This document shows positions 16,952 to 26,106 of a stretch of 64,000 bases of DNA, one piece after another. This stretch comes from Desulfosudis oleivorans Hxd3. Lineage in GTDB: Bacteria; Desulfobacterota; Desulfobacteria; Desulfobacterales; Desulfosudaceae. The notes below the pieces were generated by a model. That model was not told the origin of the DNA. It saw only the letters and a program-made list of their open reading frames with translations, and made no database searches. The position numbers and the translations under genes are program-made. Position 1 is the first letter of the stretch; every line of letters begins with the position of its first letter. The stretch spans positions 1,801,001-1,865,000 of the forward strand of contig NC_009943.1 in the NCBI RefSeq assembly GCF_000018405.1, in the 5' to 3' direction.

Positions 16952-17965
16952 TCACATGCCCACGCCGTCAATGGGGGTAAAACAGTGCGTGCAGCAGCCG
17001 TTCTGAATCATGTACTCCTGAAGCTGAAAATGCCCGGCCCGCTTGACCAGGGTTTCTCCGCAATTGGGGCAGTAGGTGTTGCTGCCGGCGTGGCCGGCAA
17101 CATTGCCGATATAGACATACTTCAGCCCCGATTTTTTACCGATCTCATAAGCCTCGGTCAGCCTGCCCACCGGCGTGGGCGATACATCGGGCATGTTGTA
17201 GGCCGGGTGAAACCGGCTGATGTGCCAGGGGGTGCGGGGGCCCAGGGTGTAGACGATAAAGTCGGCCATGGCCTTGATTTCCGCCGGGCTGTCGTTTAAT
17301 CCGGGAATCAGCAGGGTGGTGACCTCCAGAAAGATGCCCCGGGCCTTGAGGTAGGTAAGGCTCTGCTTGACCGGCTCCAGCCGGGCGCCGCAGAGATCCT
17401 TATAAAATTCATCACTGAAGGACTTCAGATCGATGTTGGCCGCGTCCAGCCAGGGCGCGATTTTGTCGATGGCGTCGGTGGTCATATACCCGTTGGAGAC
17501 AAACACGGTTTTCAGGCCGTTTGCCTGGGCCAGCCTGGCCGTGTCATAGGCGAACTCAAAAAAGACCGTGGGTTCGGTATAGGTAAAGGAAATGCTCTTG
17601 CACTGGTGGCGCAGGGCATCGGCCACCACCTCTTCGGGAGAAAAGAGCGTGCCCTCGATTTTTCCTTGTTCCCTGGGCATCTGGGAGATGTCCATGTTCT
17701 GGCAGAAGGCGCAGCGGAAATTGCACCCCACTGTTGCGATGGAGTAGGTGAGGGTACCGGGCAAAAAATGGTATAAGGGTTTTTTCTCAACAGGGTCGGG
17801 GTGGATGGCGATCAGTTTGCCGTAAACCAGGGTCTCCAGGGTTCCGTTGATGTTCTGCCGGACTTTGCATTTCCCGTAGCCGTCGGTCCGGATATGGCAG
17901 CGGTGGTTGCACAGGCCGCAGATGACACTGCCGTCTTCCTGCTTTTCATAAAGAAGGGCTTCCAC
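16952..17965 (-). CDS. amrS: AmmeMemoRadiSam-system radical SAM enzyme (AmrS)
   Basis: This 337-residue protein has the radical-SAM motif CNFRCAFCQN and an N-terminal Cys set (CGLCNHRCHI, then GKCKVRQN) typical of AmrS. A further C-terminal zinc-like cluster is CPNCGET with CCTHC. The family is defined by co-occurrence with Memo and AMMECR1 proteins, neither of which is in this window; its reaction is not established. The start overlaps the end of the methyltransferase gene by 20 nt, so both are probably translated together. Confidence 0.88.
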   Translation of the reverse strand: MEALLYEKQEDGSVICGLCNHRCHIRTDGYGKCKVRQNINGTLETLVYGKLIAIHPDPVEKKPLYHFLPGTLTYSIATVGCNFRCAFCQNMDISQMPREQGKIEGTLFSPEEVVADALRHQCKSISFTYTEPTVFFEFAYDTARLAQANGLKTVFVSNGYMTTDAIDKIAPWLDAANIDLKSFSDEFYKDLCGARLEPVKQSLTYLKARGIFLEVTTLLIPGLNDSPAEIKAMADFIVYTLGPRTPWHISRFHPAYNMPDVSPTPVGRLTEAYEIGKKSGLKYVYIGNVAGHAGSNTYCPNCGETLVKRAGHFQLQEYMIQNGCCTHCFTPIDGVGM

Positions 17966-18767
17966 GGTGACACCTCATGTGCTTGGCGTTGTTTTTTGCA
18001 TTCAGGGTTCCGGCCGGCAGGGAGCCGGCAACTGCCTCCCCGCGCTTGGGCGGGGCGTATTTCAGTTCCAGGGGCCGGGTACGAAACCTTGGTACAAGCT
18101 GGGCTGAGACCCCGACAAACGCGCCGAAAGGGGTGCGCCGGGCCAGCCTTGAGGCATCCAGTATCTGGGTCAACCGGCCGGCGGACAGGGGCAGGTGGCA
18201 GACACTTTTCCACTCAATGGGCACGTTCCCCAGCAGTCCTCGCAGCATGGCGGTCAGTTCCCATACGCTGAAGAAGCGCGCCCTGTTGTAAATAGTGTCG
18301 GTAAAGACCCCCTTGAGGCGGCGCTGAAGGCTGATCAGGGCATACCGGTTGAGCACGCCCACAAAGAGCCGGTCCTTGGCCACCCGGCAGGCCTCCTCCA
18401 GTGCCTGAAGCGGGTTGTTGACAAATTCCAGGGTGGTAAAGAGAACGGCATGGTTAAAGGCGTTGTCGTCAAAAGGAAGGTCTTCGGCAACGCCCCGGTG
18501 AAGGCAGGCCCGTCTGCCCAGTTGCTTCTCCGCCACCTCCAGCATATAGGGAGACGGATCAATGCCCGTGACCTGAAGGCCCCTGTCCATAAAGACACGC
18601 ATGATCAGGCCGGTGCCGCATCCGATATCCAGCACTGACTCTCCCCGGGCCGGTCTGAGCATGTCGAGCATCAGGCCGGTCTGAAGCCGGATAACGGATG
18701 CATGCCGTTCATCTGCGGCCCATTTTTCATAGGCCTCCGCGTCCCTGAAGTCGAAGACATATCCCAT
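17946..18767 (-). CDS. Class I SAM-dependent methyltransferase
   Basis: The 273-residue protein has motif I VLDIGCGTGLIMRVF, a VTGIDPSPYML acidic loop and a motif IV-like DNAFNHAVLFTTLEFV. It is a methyltransferase-11/25 type enzyme. The C-terminal ~20 residues lie in the overlap with amrS and look unstructured. The substrate is unknown. No clear ribosome binding site precedes the ATG. Confidence 0.8.
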   Translation of the reverse strand: MGYVFDFRDAEAYEKWAADERHASVIRLQTGLMLDMLRPARGESVLDIGCGTGLIMRVFMDRGLQVTGIDPSPYMLEVAEKQLGRRACLHRGVAEDLPFDDNAFNHAVLFTTLEFVNNPLQALEEACRVAKDRLFVGVLNRYALISLQRRLKGVFTDTIYNRARFFSVWELTAMLRGLLGNVPIEWKSVCHLPLSAGRLTQILDASRLARRTPFGAFVGVSAQLVPRFRTRPLELKYAPPKRGEAVAGSLPAGTLNAKNNAKHMRCHRGSPSL

Positions 18768-18821
18768 GGGCGTAGAATAAAGAAGTATAAGGGTTTTTTC
18801 AAGGGATTATCCAATCCCTTC

Positions 18822-18917
18822 ATTGAAATCGAAATCGGTATCGAAATCGGCATCGGTATCGAAACGAAAAGAGCGATTAAGCGCAAGATTAAGATTAAGA
18901 GAAAGAGAAGGATCGAG
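18822..18917. repeat. Long hexamer array, 16 units of 6 nt
   Basis: A 96-nt stretch keeps an exact 6-nt register: ATTGAA, ATCGAA, ATCGGT, ATCGAA, ATCGGC, ATCGGT, ATCGAA, ACGAAA, AGAGCG, ATTAAG, CGCAAG, ATTAAG, ATTAAG, AGAAAG, AGAAGG, ATCGAG. It fills the divergent gap between the methyltransferase and the nitronate-monooxygenase-like gene. One frame would read Ile-Glu/Ile-Gly then Ile-Lys/Arg-Lys dipeptides, but no gene with good signals uses it. Confidence 0.75.
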
Positions 18918-18999
18918 GTGTTAAAAACTATAATGAATGGGGGCGGGTTTATGGTACATTCAAAGGGTTTTACAAATGAATTTTCAAAAAGGAAAGCTT

Positions 19000-20043
19000 A
19001 TGAAAACAGCGGTGACACAACTTCTGGAATGCGAATATCCGGTATTGCTTTCCGGCATGACCGGGGTCAGCACGCCGGAACTGGCCGGCGCGGTGAGCAA
19101 TGCCGGGGGACTGGGGCTGCTGGCCACGGCCGATCTTACCCTGGAGCAGACCCGGCAGGCGGTCCGGCGGACGCGCAGGATAACGGACCGGCCTTTTGGC
19201 GCCAACGTGCCGCTTCTGATTCCAGGCGCTGAAGAGAAGATGGCGGTGCTGGTGGAAGAAAAGGTGCCGGTGGTCAACTACACGCTTGGCAGTGGAGAAC
19301 AAGTGGCTGATGTGGTCCACCGGTACGGCGGAAAAGTCGTGGCCACAGTGACCACGGCAAAACATGCCCTGTCAGCTGAAAAACACGGGGCCGACGCCCT
19401 GATCGTGACCGGCCATGAGGCCGCGGCCCATGGTGGAGCCGTGGCTTCCATGGTGTTGATCCCCGGCATTGTGGACCGGGTGAACATCCCGGTAATCGCC
19501 GCCGGCGGCATTGCCGACGGCAGGGGGCTGGCCGCGGCCCTTGTGCTGGGGGCCGAAGGCGTGGCCATGGGCACCCGTTTCATGAATACCCGGGAAAGCC
19601 CGGTTCACGACACCATGAAGCAGCTCTGCAACCAGAAAGCGGTGGAAGACACGGTTTATTCAGACCGGATCGACGGCCTGCCCTGTCGGGCACTGGACTC
19701 TTCGGGCGCCAGAAAAATGATGGCCGACCGGCTTTACCTGTTCAAGGCCCTTGCCAACTCCCGTTTCGCGGCCCGGGCATACGGGTTCCCATGGATTGCG
19801 GCCATGGCCGGCATCCTGTTGTCCGGCTATCGCCGGTCGAAACAGCTGGCCCGCATGGCCAATGCCTTTCGCGCCGTCAAACTGGCCATTGATGACGGGG
19901 ATCAGAAACGGGGGGTCTTTCTCATGGGCCAGGTGACCGGCCTTATTGACGAAACCCTGACCGTCGGCCAGGTCATGGAGAAGATTCTTATTGAAGCGGC
20001 ATCGGCCCGAGCAAGGCTGGCGGCAGGAATGGGGCAGGAATAG
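19000..20043 (+). CDS. Nitronate monooxygenase / FMN enoyl-reductase-like TIM barrel
   Basis: The 347-residue protein starts at ATG 19000, preceded by AAAAGGA; upstream in-frame ATGs lack such a site. It has the family N-terminus ECEYPVLLSGMTGVSTPELAGAVSNAGGLGLL, the GHEAAAHGG flavin/substrate loop and IAAGGIADGRGLAAALVLGAEGVAMGTRF. In anaerobes such FMN proteins are often of unknown substrate and may be NADH:quinone or enoyl reductases rather than nitronate oxidases. It converges with the htpX-type protease with only 2 nt between the stops. Confidence 0.85.
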   Translation: MKTAVTQLLECEYPVLLSGMTGVSTPELAGAVSNAGGLGLLATADLTLEQTRQAVRRTRRITDRPFGANVPLLIPGAEEKMAVLVEEKVPVVNYTLGSGEQVADVVHRYGGKVVATVTTAKHALSAEKHGADALIVTGHEAAAHGGAVASMVLIPGIVDRVNIPVIAAGGIADGRGLAAALVLGAEGVAMGTRFMNTRESPVHDTMKQLCNQKAVEDTVYSDRIDGLPCRALDSSGARKMMADRLYLFKALANSRFAARAYGFPWIAAMAGILLSGYRRSKQLARMANAFRAVKLAIDDGDQKRGVFLMGQVTGLIDETLTVGQVMEKILIEAASARARLAAGMGQE

Positions 20044-20045
20044 GG

Positions 20046-21887
20046 TTACTGCCGAATACCGGCGATCTCCGCAAACGGGGGAACCGGAATACCCACGGCA
20101 TAGGCAACGGCCCGCAGCAACTCGGCCTCGGTGACCGATACGGTGCCGTCAAAAAGGACGCACTGGCAGCAGGCGTCAAAAATCGCCTTTTTTACGCCGA
20201 AAGAGGCCCGGGCAAACCGCTCCAGTGCCTGATGGAGGGCGGCAAAGGAAAGATCGGCTCTCAGGGTCATCTTCTCCCCTCTCAGGGGCAGGGCGACCAC
20301 GGCGGCCTGAAACGCGCCTTCAGCCGATGACCGCTTCCTGTGCCCTGCGTGGGCCAGGGCGGAAAGCAGGACCGCGACATCATCCGCCAGGGGACTAATG
20401 TTCCGGTAGGGCACTTTCGGTCCGGAAGGAACAAGCACAGCCTGGAGCCGGTAGTGGATCACCTCTTTTAAAACAAATTCAAAAAGGCTCATTTTACCGT
20501 CTGCTTCCACCAGTATGCGAATATGCTCCTGGAAAACGGCATACTGCTCTGGAGACATTTGCCGCAGTGCGGAAACAGCAATATCAAGGACCGGGAGTCG
20601 CAACTCCGGGGCAAGGCCCTTTATGCGAGGCGTCACAATCGCCAGCTGGCGTAAAAGCGGATCAGAAGCTGTTCGGCCAAGGGCCCGAATTTGGTTCTGC
20701 CGCTGTTCAGGAGCTTTGTCCAACAACAGGGCGCAGACAACGGCCCATGCCCCCAGAATGTCTTTGGCCTCTTCTTTTACCGGTTCGGGGATGGCGGCCA
20801 GCACGGCGGCGCTATAGGCCACGTTGTCCGGCGTGATGTTGCCCACGCTGTTTCTGACCGTGTCCGCAGGGGTGGGCCGGTCCCGGCCGGACTGCATCGG
20901 CGCCAGGGGCTGGATTCCGTTCACAGGGTTTGCCGGAATGGTTTCGGTAATGAATACCCCTGTAAAGCCCGGTTCTATTTTCTGAATGCGGTCGACCAGG
21001 GGAGGGTGGGTGGCAAACAGGGACCAGATGGCCTTGCTGAAAAACATGTGACACGCTTCGCCGGCTCCAGGCGACTCGATCTTTGACCCATCGGGAAACC
21101 CGCCGATTTTTTTTAAGGCATCGGCAATACCGGTACTGCGGGTAAACTGGACCGCCGAGGCATCGGCCAGAAACTCCCGCTGCCGGGAGACAGCGCTTTG
21201 AATCAGCCGGCCGATCAGCACGCCCAAATATCCGATGACCAGCAGCAAGAAGGCGAGAATCAGGACCTGGCCCCCGCCTTTGCCGCTTCTGCCGGAACGG
21301 GAGGAACGAAAGTTGGTGCTGCGCAGAATGGTCTCACCGATGGCGGAGATCACCATGATGCCGCCGAGGTAGCCCATCAGCTGGATATTAAGCCGCATGT
21401 CGCCGTTTAAGATATGGCTGAACTCGTGGGCGATCACGCCCTGCAGCTCTTCCCGGGTCAGCTGCTGGCAGGCCCCCCGGGTAACTCCGATAACCGCGTC
21501 GCCGGGGGAAAAGCCGGCGGCAAAGGCATTGATGCCGGCTTCTGTTTCCATTAAATAGACCGGTGGCACCGGTGTTCCCGATGCAATGGCCATCTCCTCT
21601 ACCACGTTGAGCAGCCGCCGCTGGTCCGGATCCTGGGTGGAGGGGCTGACCAGGGTGCCGCCCATGCGTTCCGCCACATATCCGCCCCCTTTTGAAAGGG
21701 CCGATATCTTTATGGCGCTGCCGATAAAGATAACGGCCAGGGTGATGACTGTAATCGTGAAAAAGAGCTGGGGGTGAAAGAAGGAGATGTGCGGATCGGA
21801 GCTGTTATAAATGACAACCCCCATCACGGCGGCATAGACCGCAAAGATCACCAGGCAGACGGCAAGGATGAAAAGTCCCACAAGCAT
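20046..21887 (-). CDS. htpX: M48 (HtpX-type) membrane metalloprotease with C-terminal TerB-like extension
   Basis: The 613-residue reading frame has N-terminal membrane helices, the zinc motif AHEFSH (HExxH) followed by NGDMRLNIQ, and a second pair of helices, as in HtpX. The long C-terminal half includes LVEADGKMSLFEFVLK and LFDGTVSVTEAELLRAVAY, which look like TerB-type acidic repeats. It is downstream of lemA, a common pairing in membrane-protein quality control. The frame begins at ATG 21887 without a ribosome binding site. The natural start appears to be at 21931 in another frame (see the separate entry). Confidence 0.85.
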   Translation of the reverse strand: MLVGLFILAVCLVIFAVYAAVMGVVIYNSSDPHISFFHPQLFFTITVITLAVIFIGSAIKISALSKGGGYVAERMGGTLVSPSTQDPDQRRLLNVVEEMAIASGTPVPPVYLMETEAGINAFAAGFSPGDAVIGVTRGACQQLTREELQGVIAHEFSHILNGDMRLNIQLMGYLGGIMVISAIGETILRSTNFRSSRSGRSGKGGGQVLILAFLLLVIGYLGVLIGRLIQSAVSRQREFLADASAVQFTRSTGIADALKKIGGFPDGSKIESPGAGEACHMFFSKAIWSLFATHPPLVDRIQKIEPGFTGVFITETIPANPVNGIQPLAPMQSGRDRPTPADTVRNSVGNITPDNVAYSAAVLAAIPEPVKEEAKDILGAWAVVCALLLDKAPEQRQNQIRALGRTASDPLLRQLAIVTPRIKGLAPELRLPVLDIAVSALRQMSPEQYAVFQEHIRILVEADGKMSLFEFVLKEVIHYRLQAVLVPSGPKVPYRNISPLADDVAVLLSALAHAGHRKRSSAEGAFQAAVVALPLRGEKMTLRADLSFAALHQALERFARASFGVKKAIFDACCQCVLFDGTVSVTEAELLRAVAYAVGIPVPPFAEIAGIRQ

Positions 21888-21931
21888 GCCGGTTTTTTTC
21901 TGGCCCTGTCCTGCTGATCAAAAAAATCCAT
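21888..21931 (-). other. Frameshifted 5' end of the htpX-type gene at an A7 run
   Basis: An ATG at 21931 with a GAGGGA site encodes MDFFDQQDRARKK, the expected family N-terminus, but then runs out of frame. A run of seven A (21893-21899 on the minus strand) lies just before the frame change. With one more A the sequence would continue TGMLVGLFIL into the main frame. It is either a real one-base indel, programmed slippage on A7, or a sequencing error. Confidence 0.7.
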
Positions 21932-21978
21932 GAAAGTCCCTCAAAAAGCGGCCTGTCTCAGGTGGAAGGCGATACCGA

Positions 21979-22569
21979 TTAAAAGGAGACTCTGGGCGCT
22001 TTTCTCTCTTCCGGTGCCTCGGTGGATTCCAGGAGCTCGGCCGGCGCGAAATTAAACATGTTGGCCACGATGTTGTTGGGAAATTTTTCACGACCGATGT
22101 TGTAGCTGGTCACCGCGTCGTTAAAGGCCTGCCGGGCAAAGGCGATCCGGTTTTCCGTTGAGGTGAGCTCTTCCTGCAGGGCCAGCATGTTCTGGTTGGC
22201 CTTCAGGTCGGGATAACTTTCCGCCAGGGCGAAGATGCGGCCCAGGGCTCCGGACAGGGCCCCTTCGGCGCTGGCCAGCCCCTGCATGGCAGCGGGTTCT
22301 CCAGGGGCCTTGGCGGCCCTGTCGCTGGCGTTCATGGCGCTGCTTCTGGCCCGAACCACTGCTTCCAGGGCCTCCCGTTCATGTTTCATGTACCCTTTGG
22401 CGGTCTCCACCAGGTTGGGAATCAGATCATAACGCCGCTTCAACTGGACGTCGATCTGGGCAAAGGCATTCTTGAAACGGTTACGGAGCGTGACCAGGTT
22501 GTTGTAGAGTCCTACAACAACAATGATCAGCACCAGAATGAGACCCAGAAAAACAAGAATTGGGATCAT
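21979..22569 (-). CDS. lemA: LemA family protein
   Basis: This 196-residue protein has one N-terminal membrane helix (residues about 3-22) followed by the LemA core: YNNLVTLRNRFKNAFAQIDVQLKRRYDLIPNLVETAKGYM and a C-terminal NIVANMFNF segment. The role is unknown; the gene is usually found with HtpX-type proteases or TPM-domain proteins, and here precedes htpX on the same strand. GGAGGA is placed well before the ATG. Confidence 0.92.
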   Translation of the reverse strand: MIPILVFLGLILVLIIVVVGLYNNLVTLRNRFKNAFAQIDVQLKRRYDLIPNLVETAKGYMKHEREALEAVVRARSSAMNASDRAAKAPGEPAAMQGLASAEGALSGALGRIFALAESYPDLKANQNMLALQEELTSTENRIAFARQAFNDAVTSYNIGREKFPNNIVANMFNFAPAELLESTEAPEERKAPRVSF

Positions 22570-22613
22570 GGCTCCTCCACACGTGACGGGTTATGGGGGG
22601 ATATCCCCCTGTA

Positions 22614-23243
22614 TCAGTCCTTGAAAACCAGTTTCCCACCGATATGGCCGGCCACACCGGCCGCGCCCAGCAGTACAATGTTGAGCAGCACAAAAGACCA
22701 CTTGCCCGAAGAGGCCGTCACCTGAGGATCGATCATCAGCCAGGCCGCGCTGGTAAAGGCCAGCACCGACACCAGGCCGGCGCAGGCGATTTTGGTAATA
22801 AACAGGGGTGTGATTGCGCCTTTGTATTTCTTTTGCCACTCGACCCATCCGGTAAACAGCACCACGGGCAGGGAGAGTACCACCACCACCATGTTCAGGT
22901 AGGCGGCCCTGGCAAAGACCTCCACGTTGAGCAGGGCGGATATGAGAATAAACAGCACCGACACCGGGATCACGCCGTTGGGAATGTGGGTGGCGATGGG
23001 GTGAGCGTGGTGCTTGACCACCAGGCCAAGCAGGAAGTCAAAGGCCGTCTGCCGGGCCGGGGCTTCAGGTTCAACTGCCGCGGTCGCCGGCGTCTTCGGC
23101 TGTCCTGCTTCCGCCGCCGGGGCAGCGTCGGTCTCGGTTATTTCGGTAAACTGGCTTTTGTCCGCTCCGCACACCGGGCACTTGTCCGGCGGGCTGTCGC
23201 CTGTATGGATGTAACCGCACACCTCGCACTTCCACTTTCGCAT
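22614..23243 (-). CDS. Rubredoxin-like domain fused to DUF2231-type membrane domain
   Basis: The 209-residue protein opens with a rubredoxin-like iron site (CEVCGYIHTG and CPVCGADKSQF, residues 5-32). An Ala/Pro-rich linker (about 36-65) leads to four hydrophobic segments (about 75-205) with HHAHPIATHIPNG, the DUF2231 signature that includes histidines able to bind haem or metal. A membrane electron carrier is a reasonable inference. It is followed by lemA-htpX in the same orientation. Confidence 0.75.
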   Translation of the reverse strand: MRKWKCEVCGYIHTGDSPPDKCPVCGADKSQFTEITETDAAPAAEAGQPKTPATAAVEPEAPARQTAFDFLLGLVVKHHAHPIATHIPNGVIPVSVLFILISALLNVEVFARAAYLNMVVVVLSLPVVLFTGWVEWQKKYKGAITPLFITKIACAGLVSVLAFTSAAWLMIDPQVTASSGKWSFVLLNIVLLGAAGVAGHIGGKLVFKD

Positions 23244-23293
23244 TTTGATCTCCTTGTGTTCCGTTTCCCAGGGAATCAGGCTGTTTCAGCCAA

Positions 23294-23503
23294 TCAAAAG
23301 TCGATCCACATATCCGCTTCATTTCCGCAGGAGGTGCATACCCCCCGGCCCTTTACTTGGACCTTTTCGTGGGTGTGAGTCTTCTCCGCCGCCTCTTTTT
23401 TGCTTTCCGCCGCCTGCACCTCGATCAGGGAGCAGGTGATCTCCATCTCGCCTTCATTGCCGCAGTGTTTGCAGACACAGTTCTGCTTGAATTTTTTTGT
23501 CAT
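23294..23503 (-). CDS. Small double zinc-ribbon-like protein
   Basis: This 69-residue protein has two paired-cysteine knuckles with similar surroundings (CKHCGNEGEMEI and CTSCGNEADMWIDF) separated by a Lys/Glu/His-rich linker. An AAGGAG site is well placed. It may bind zinc or iron. It precedes the rubredoxin-like gene by 50 nt on the same strand. Function unknown. Confidence 0.7.
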   Translation of the reverse strand: MTKKFKQNCVCKHCGNEGEMEITCSLIEVQAAESKKEAAEKTHTHEKVQVKGRGVCTSCGNEADMWIDF

Positions 23504-23614
23504 GATCTTCTCCTTGGTGCCGTTTTTTCAGATATCTGCTGTTTTTGTGCCAGTGAGGGGGAATCTTACCAGTAATTTTATTCAGAGGCAATATTCGGCC
23601 CCGCAGGCGGTGCT

Positions 23615-24184
23615 TTAATAAAAAACACCATGCGCATAAAGAATCCGCAGGCCGATAAAGAGCAGTACGCCCGCGCCCACACGGTCGGCGTACCGGCGCA
23701 GCCAGGGAATGTCACCGGCCCGGCTTCCCATCATCAGGCCACCAACGGTAAACACGGCGGCGGTGATGCCGATGACAGTCGCCGGCATCCACACCGATAC
23801 ATTCAATACTGAAAGGCTCAACCCCACAGCCAGGGCGTCGATGCTGGTGGCAATCGACAGCAGCACCAGGCGAAGCCCCCGGGTGGGGTCGGCCTTTGTG
23901 TGATTCTCACCGGCGTCAAAGGATTCCCGGATCATGTTGAAGCTGACAAAGGCCAGCAGAAAAAAGGCGATCCAGTGATCATACCGTTCAATCAGGCCCC
24001 GCACCGACAGCCCGGCATACCAGCCGACAATGGGCATCAGGGCCTGGAACAGGCCGAAGTGCCAGGCCAGGCGAAAGTAGTGACGAAGGCCGATGCTGCG
24101 CAGAAAGACCCCTGCCGCAATGGAGACGGCAAAAGCGTCCATGGCCAGGGCAACGGCAATGCCGAAAATGGTGAGCGTGTTCAT
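23615..24184 (-). CDS. mntP: Putative manganese efflux pump MntP
   Basis: The 189-residue protein has six hydrophobic segments and the duplicated MntP signature: [12 protein letters not shown] in the first half and [12 protein letters not shown] in the second, whose aspartates are needed for Mn export in the family. Its start overlaps the yyaL stop by 4 nt (ATGA), making an MCP-yyaL-mntP operon. The Mn riboswitch often found before mntP is absent because the coding regions overlap. Confidence 0.92.
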   Translation of the reverse strand: MNTLTIFGIAVALAMDAFAVSIAAGVFLRSIGLRHYFRLAWHFGLFQALMPIVGWYAGLSVRGLIERYDHWIAFFLLAFVSFNMIRESFDAGENHTKADPTRGLRLVLLSIATSIDALAVGLSLSVLNVSVWMPATVIGITAAVFTVGGLMMGSRAGDIPWLRRYADRVGAGVLLFIGLRILYAHGVFY

Positions 24185-26106
24185 CGTCCTCTGGTAGTCT
24201 GTTTCATGGTGGCGGTCAGCAGCAGGGGTGCCGCCGAAGGGTGTTCTTCAAGCAACGGGATAAGGGCGTTTATCGTGGCCCGTGCCGCGTCGGAAAAGTC
24301 GTTCCGGCCGGTATAAGCGGAAAGGCGGTAAAAATTTCGTGCCGCCACTGAACCGGCGCTTGGCATCACATTGTCGGTGTCCTCCTTCATGCGAAGGAGC
24401 AGGTGGGGATCATGGCCCTTACCGGTCATGAAGATACCGCCGTTTTTCGAATCATAAAAAGACGCCAGCACCTCTTCGGAAAGGTCGATGGCCCATGCCA
24501 GCCAGAAAGCATCTGCATTCGCTTCATAAAGATCAATCAGCCCCTGGGCCAGAAACGCGTAATCTTCGGCCATGCCGTCGATGCGGGCCTCTCCGGCACG
24601 CCAGATGCGCGCCAGGTGATGGGTTTGCGGATCATACAGGTGCGTTTGAATAAACCGGGCCGCTTTGACCGCGCCATCCCGGTATTGCGCCTCCCGGGTC
24701 ACCCGGTACAGCTTCGCCAGACCGGAGATCATCAGCCCGTTCCACGCGGTGATGATCTTGTCGTCGGTATCCGGCGCTGGCCGGTGCTTTCGGTGGGCCA
24801 GCAGGGTTTGCCGGGCTGTTTGCAGAAGGTCTTGTGTTTCCTGTTCCGAAAGACCGAAGGTTTTAGCGGCCTGGTCCACCGGGCCGGTCCCGTAAAGCAC
24901 GTTTTTGTGGGAAAATTCCGCGGCATGGGGGCCGGAAACGTTGCCTTCGGGCCGCACACCGAAGTGGGACATGAATAGTTTTGCCGCGGGGGCATCCAGC
25001 AGGGATTCGATCTCCCGTGCCTCCCATACGTAAAAGGCGCCTTCAACCTTCTTTCCGGCACCCGCCGATTCAGGGCTGTCCGCATCCTGGGCGGAATAAA
25101 AGCCGCCTTCCGGATGGGTCATCTCTTTTAATATATAGTCTGCCGTTTGCCGGGCGCGGCAAAGCAGGCTGTTGTTTTCGGTAAGCGCATACGCGTCTGC
25201 CAGGCAGGCCAGCAGCTGGGCGTTGTCGTAAAGCATTTTTTCAAAATGGGGCAGGTGCCACCGCTCGTCTGTGGAGTAGCGGTGAAAGCCGCCGCCCAGT
25301 TGATCGTAAATACCGCCCCTGGCCATGGCCGAAAGGGTGTGAATCGCCATGCCCAGAGCCTTTTCCCGTTGTCGTGTATCAAGGCCGAGATCGGCGGCCG
25401 GGTCGGTCGCGGCACAGGCAAGCAGAAAATTGATAATGGCGGGCATGGGGAACTTGGGCGCCGGACCAAAACCGCCGCTTTGGGAGTCGTACATGCCGGT
25501 AAATGCATCCAGGGCCTTTTTATAAATTCCCGTCAGTTCAGCATCGCCTTCGGCCGGCCGATGCCGGGTGCCGGTGAGCGCTGATTCAAGAAAAGTGGTG
25601 ATGCTGTCGGCAGAAGCCAAAAGGGAGGATCGTTTGTCCGGGTTTTCCCAGGCGTCGGCGATCTGCTGAAGCAGGTCGGGCCAGGTGATCATCAGGGTCC
25701 GGCCCGGCCGGGGCGGGAAATAGGTGCCCCCGAAAAACGGGGCAAGGGCATGGGGCTCCAGAAACACGTTTAACGGCCACCCGCCGGAGCCGGTGATGGC
25801 TGAGACCGCGGTCATGTAAAGCCGGTCAATATCGGGTCGCTCTTCCCGGTCCACCTTGACGCAGACAAAATGGGCGTTCATGAGAGCGGCCGTGTCCGGA
25901 TCGGAAAAGGATTCATGGGCCATCACGTGGCACCAGTGGCAGGTGGCATAGCCGATGGAAAGCAGAATGGGCCGGTCGGTCTGTCGGGCACGGGCAATGG
26001 CCGCATCCGACCAGGGGTACCAATCGACGGGATTATCGGCGTGCTGGAGCAGGTAGGGACTTTTTTCGTCTGCCAGGTGGTTGGACCCGGGAGTGTTTGC
26101 GTTCAT
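24181..26106 (-). CDS. Thioredoxin-domain / six-hairpin glycosidase-like protein (YyaL, DUF255)
   Basis: The 641-residue protein starts with the DUF255 thioredoxin-like domain ([17 protein letters not shown], then [17 protein letters not shown] with a CxxC site), followed by an N-acylglucosamine-epimerase-like alpha/alpha barrel ([22 protein letters not shown]). The protein is widely conserved with no agreed function. It overlaps both the MCP gene upstream and mntP downstream by 4 nt. Confidence 0.9.
   Translation of the reverse strand: MNANTPGSNHLADEKSPYLLQHADNPVDWYPWSDAAIARARQTDRPILLSIGYATCHWCHVMAHESFSDPDTAALMNAHFVCVKVDREERPDIDRLYMTAVSAITGSGGWPLNVFLEPHALAPFFGGTYFPPRPGRTLMITWPDLLQQIADAWENPDKRSSLLASADSITTFLESALTGTRHRPAEGDAELTGIYKKALDAFTGMYDSQSGGFGPAPKFPMPAIINFLLACAATDPAADLGLDTRQREKALGMAIHTLSAMARGGIYDQLGGGFHRYSTDERWHLPHFEKMLYDNAQLLACLADAYALTENNSLLCRARQTADYILKEMTHPEGGFYSAQDADSPESAGAGKKVEGAFYVWEAREIESLLDAPAAKLFMSHFGVRPEGNVSGPHAAEFSHKNVLYGTGPVDQAAKTFGLSEQETQDLLQTARQTLLAHRKHRPAPDTDDKIITAWNGLMISGLAKLYRVTREAQYRDGAVKAARFIQTHLYDPQTHHLARIWRAGEARIDGMAEDYAFLAQGLIDLYEANADAFWLAWAIDLSEEVLASFYDSKNGGIFMTGKGHDPHLLLRMKEDTDNVMPSAGSVAARNFYRLSAYTGRNDFSDAARATINALIPLLEEHPSAAPLLLTATMKQTTRGR

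Noticed and set aside
18822-18917. Possible CRISPR array
   Set aside because: The unit is 6 nt, there are no 25-40 nt repeats with unique spacers, and no cas genes are present.
24184-24300. Manganese (yybP-ykoY) riboswitch before mntP
   Set aside because: The mntP start overlaps the yyaL coding region, leaving no leader.
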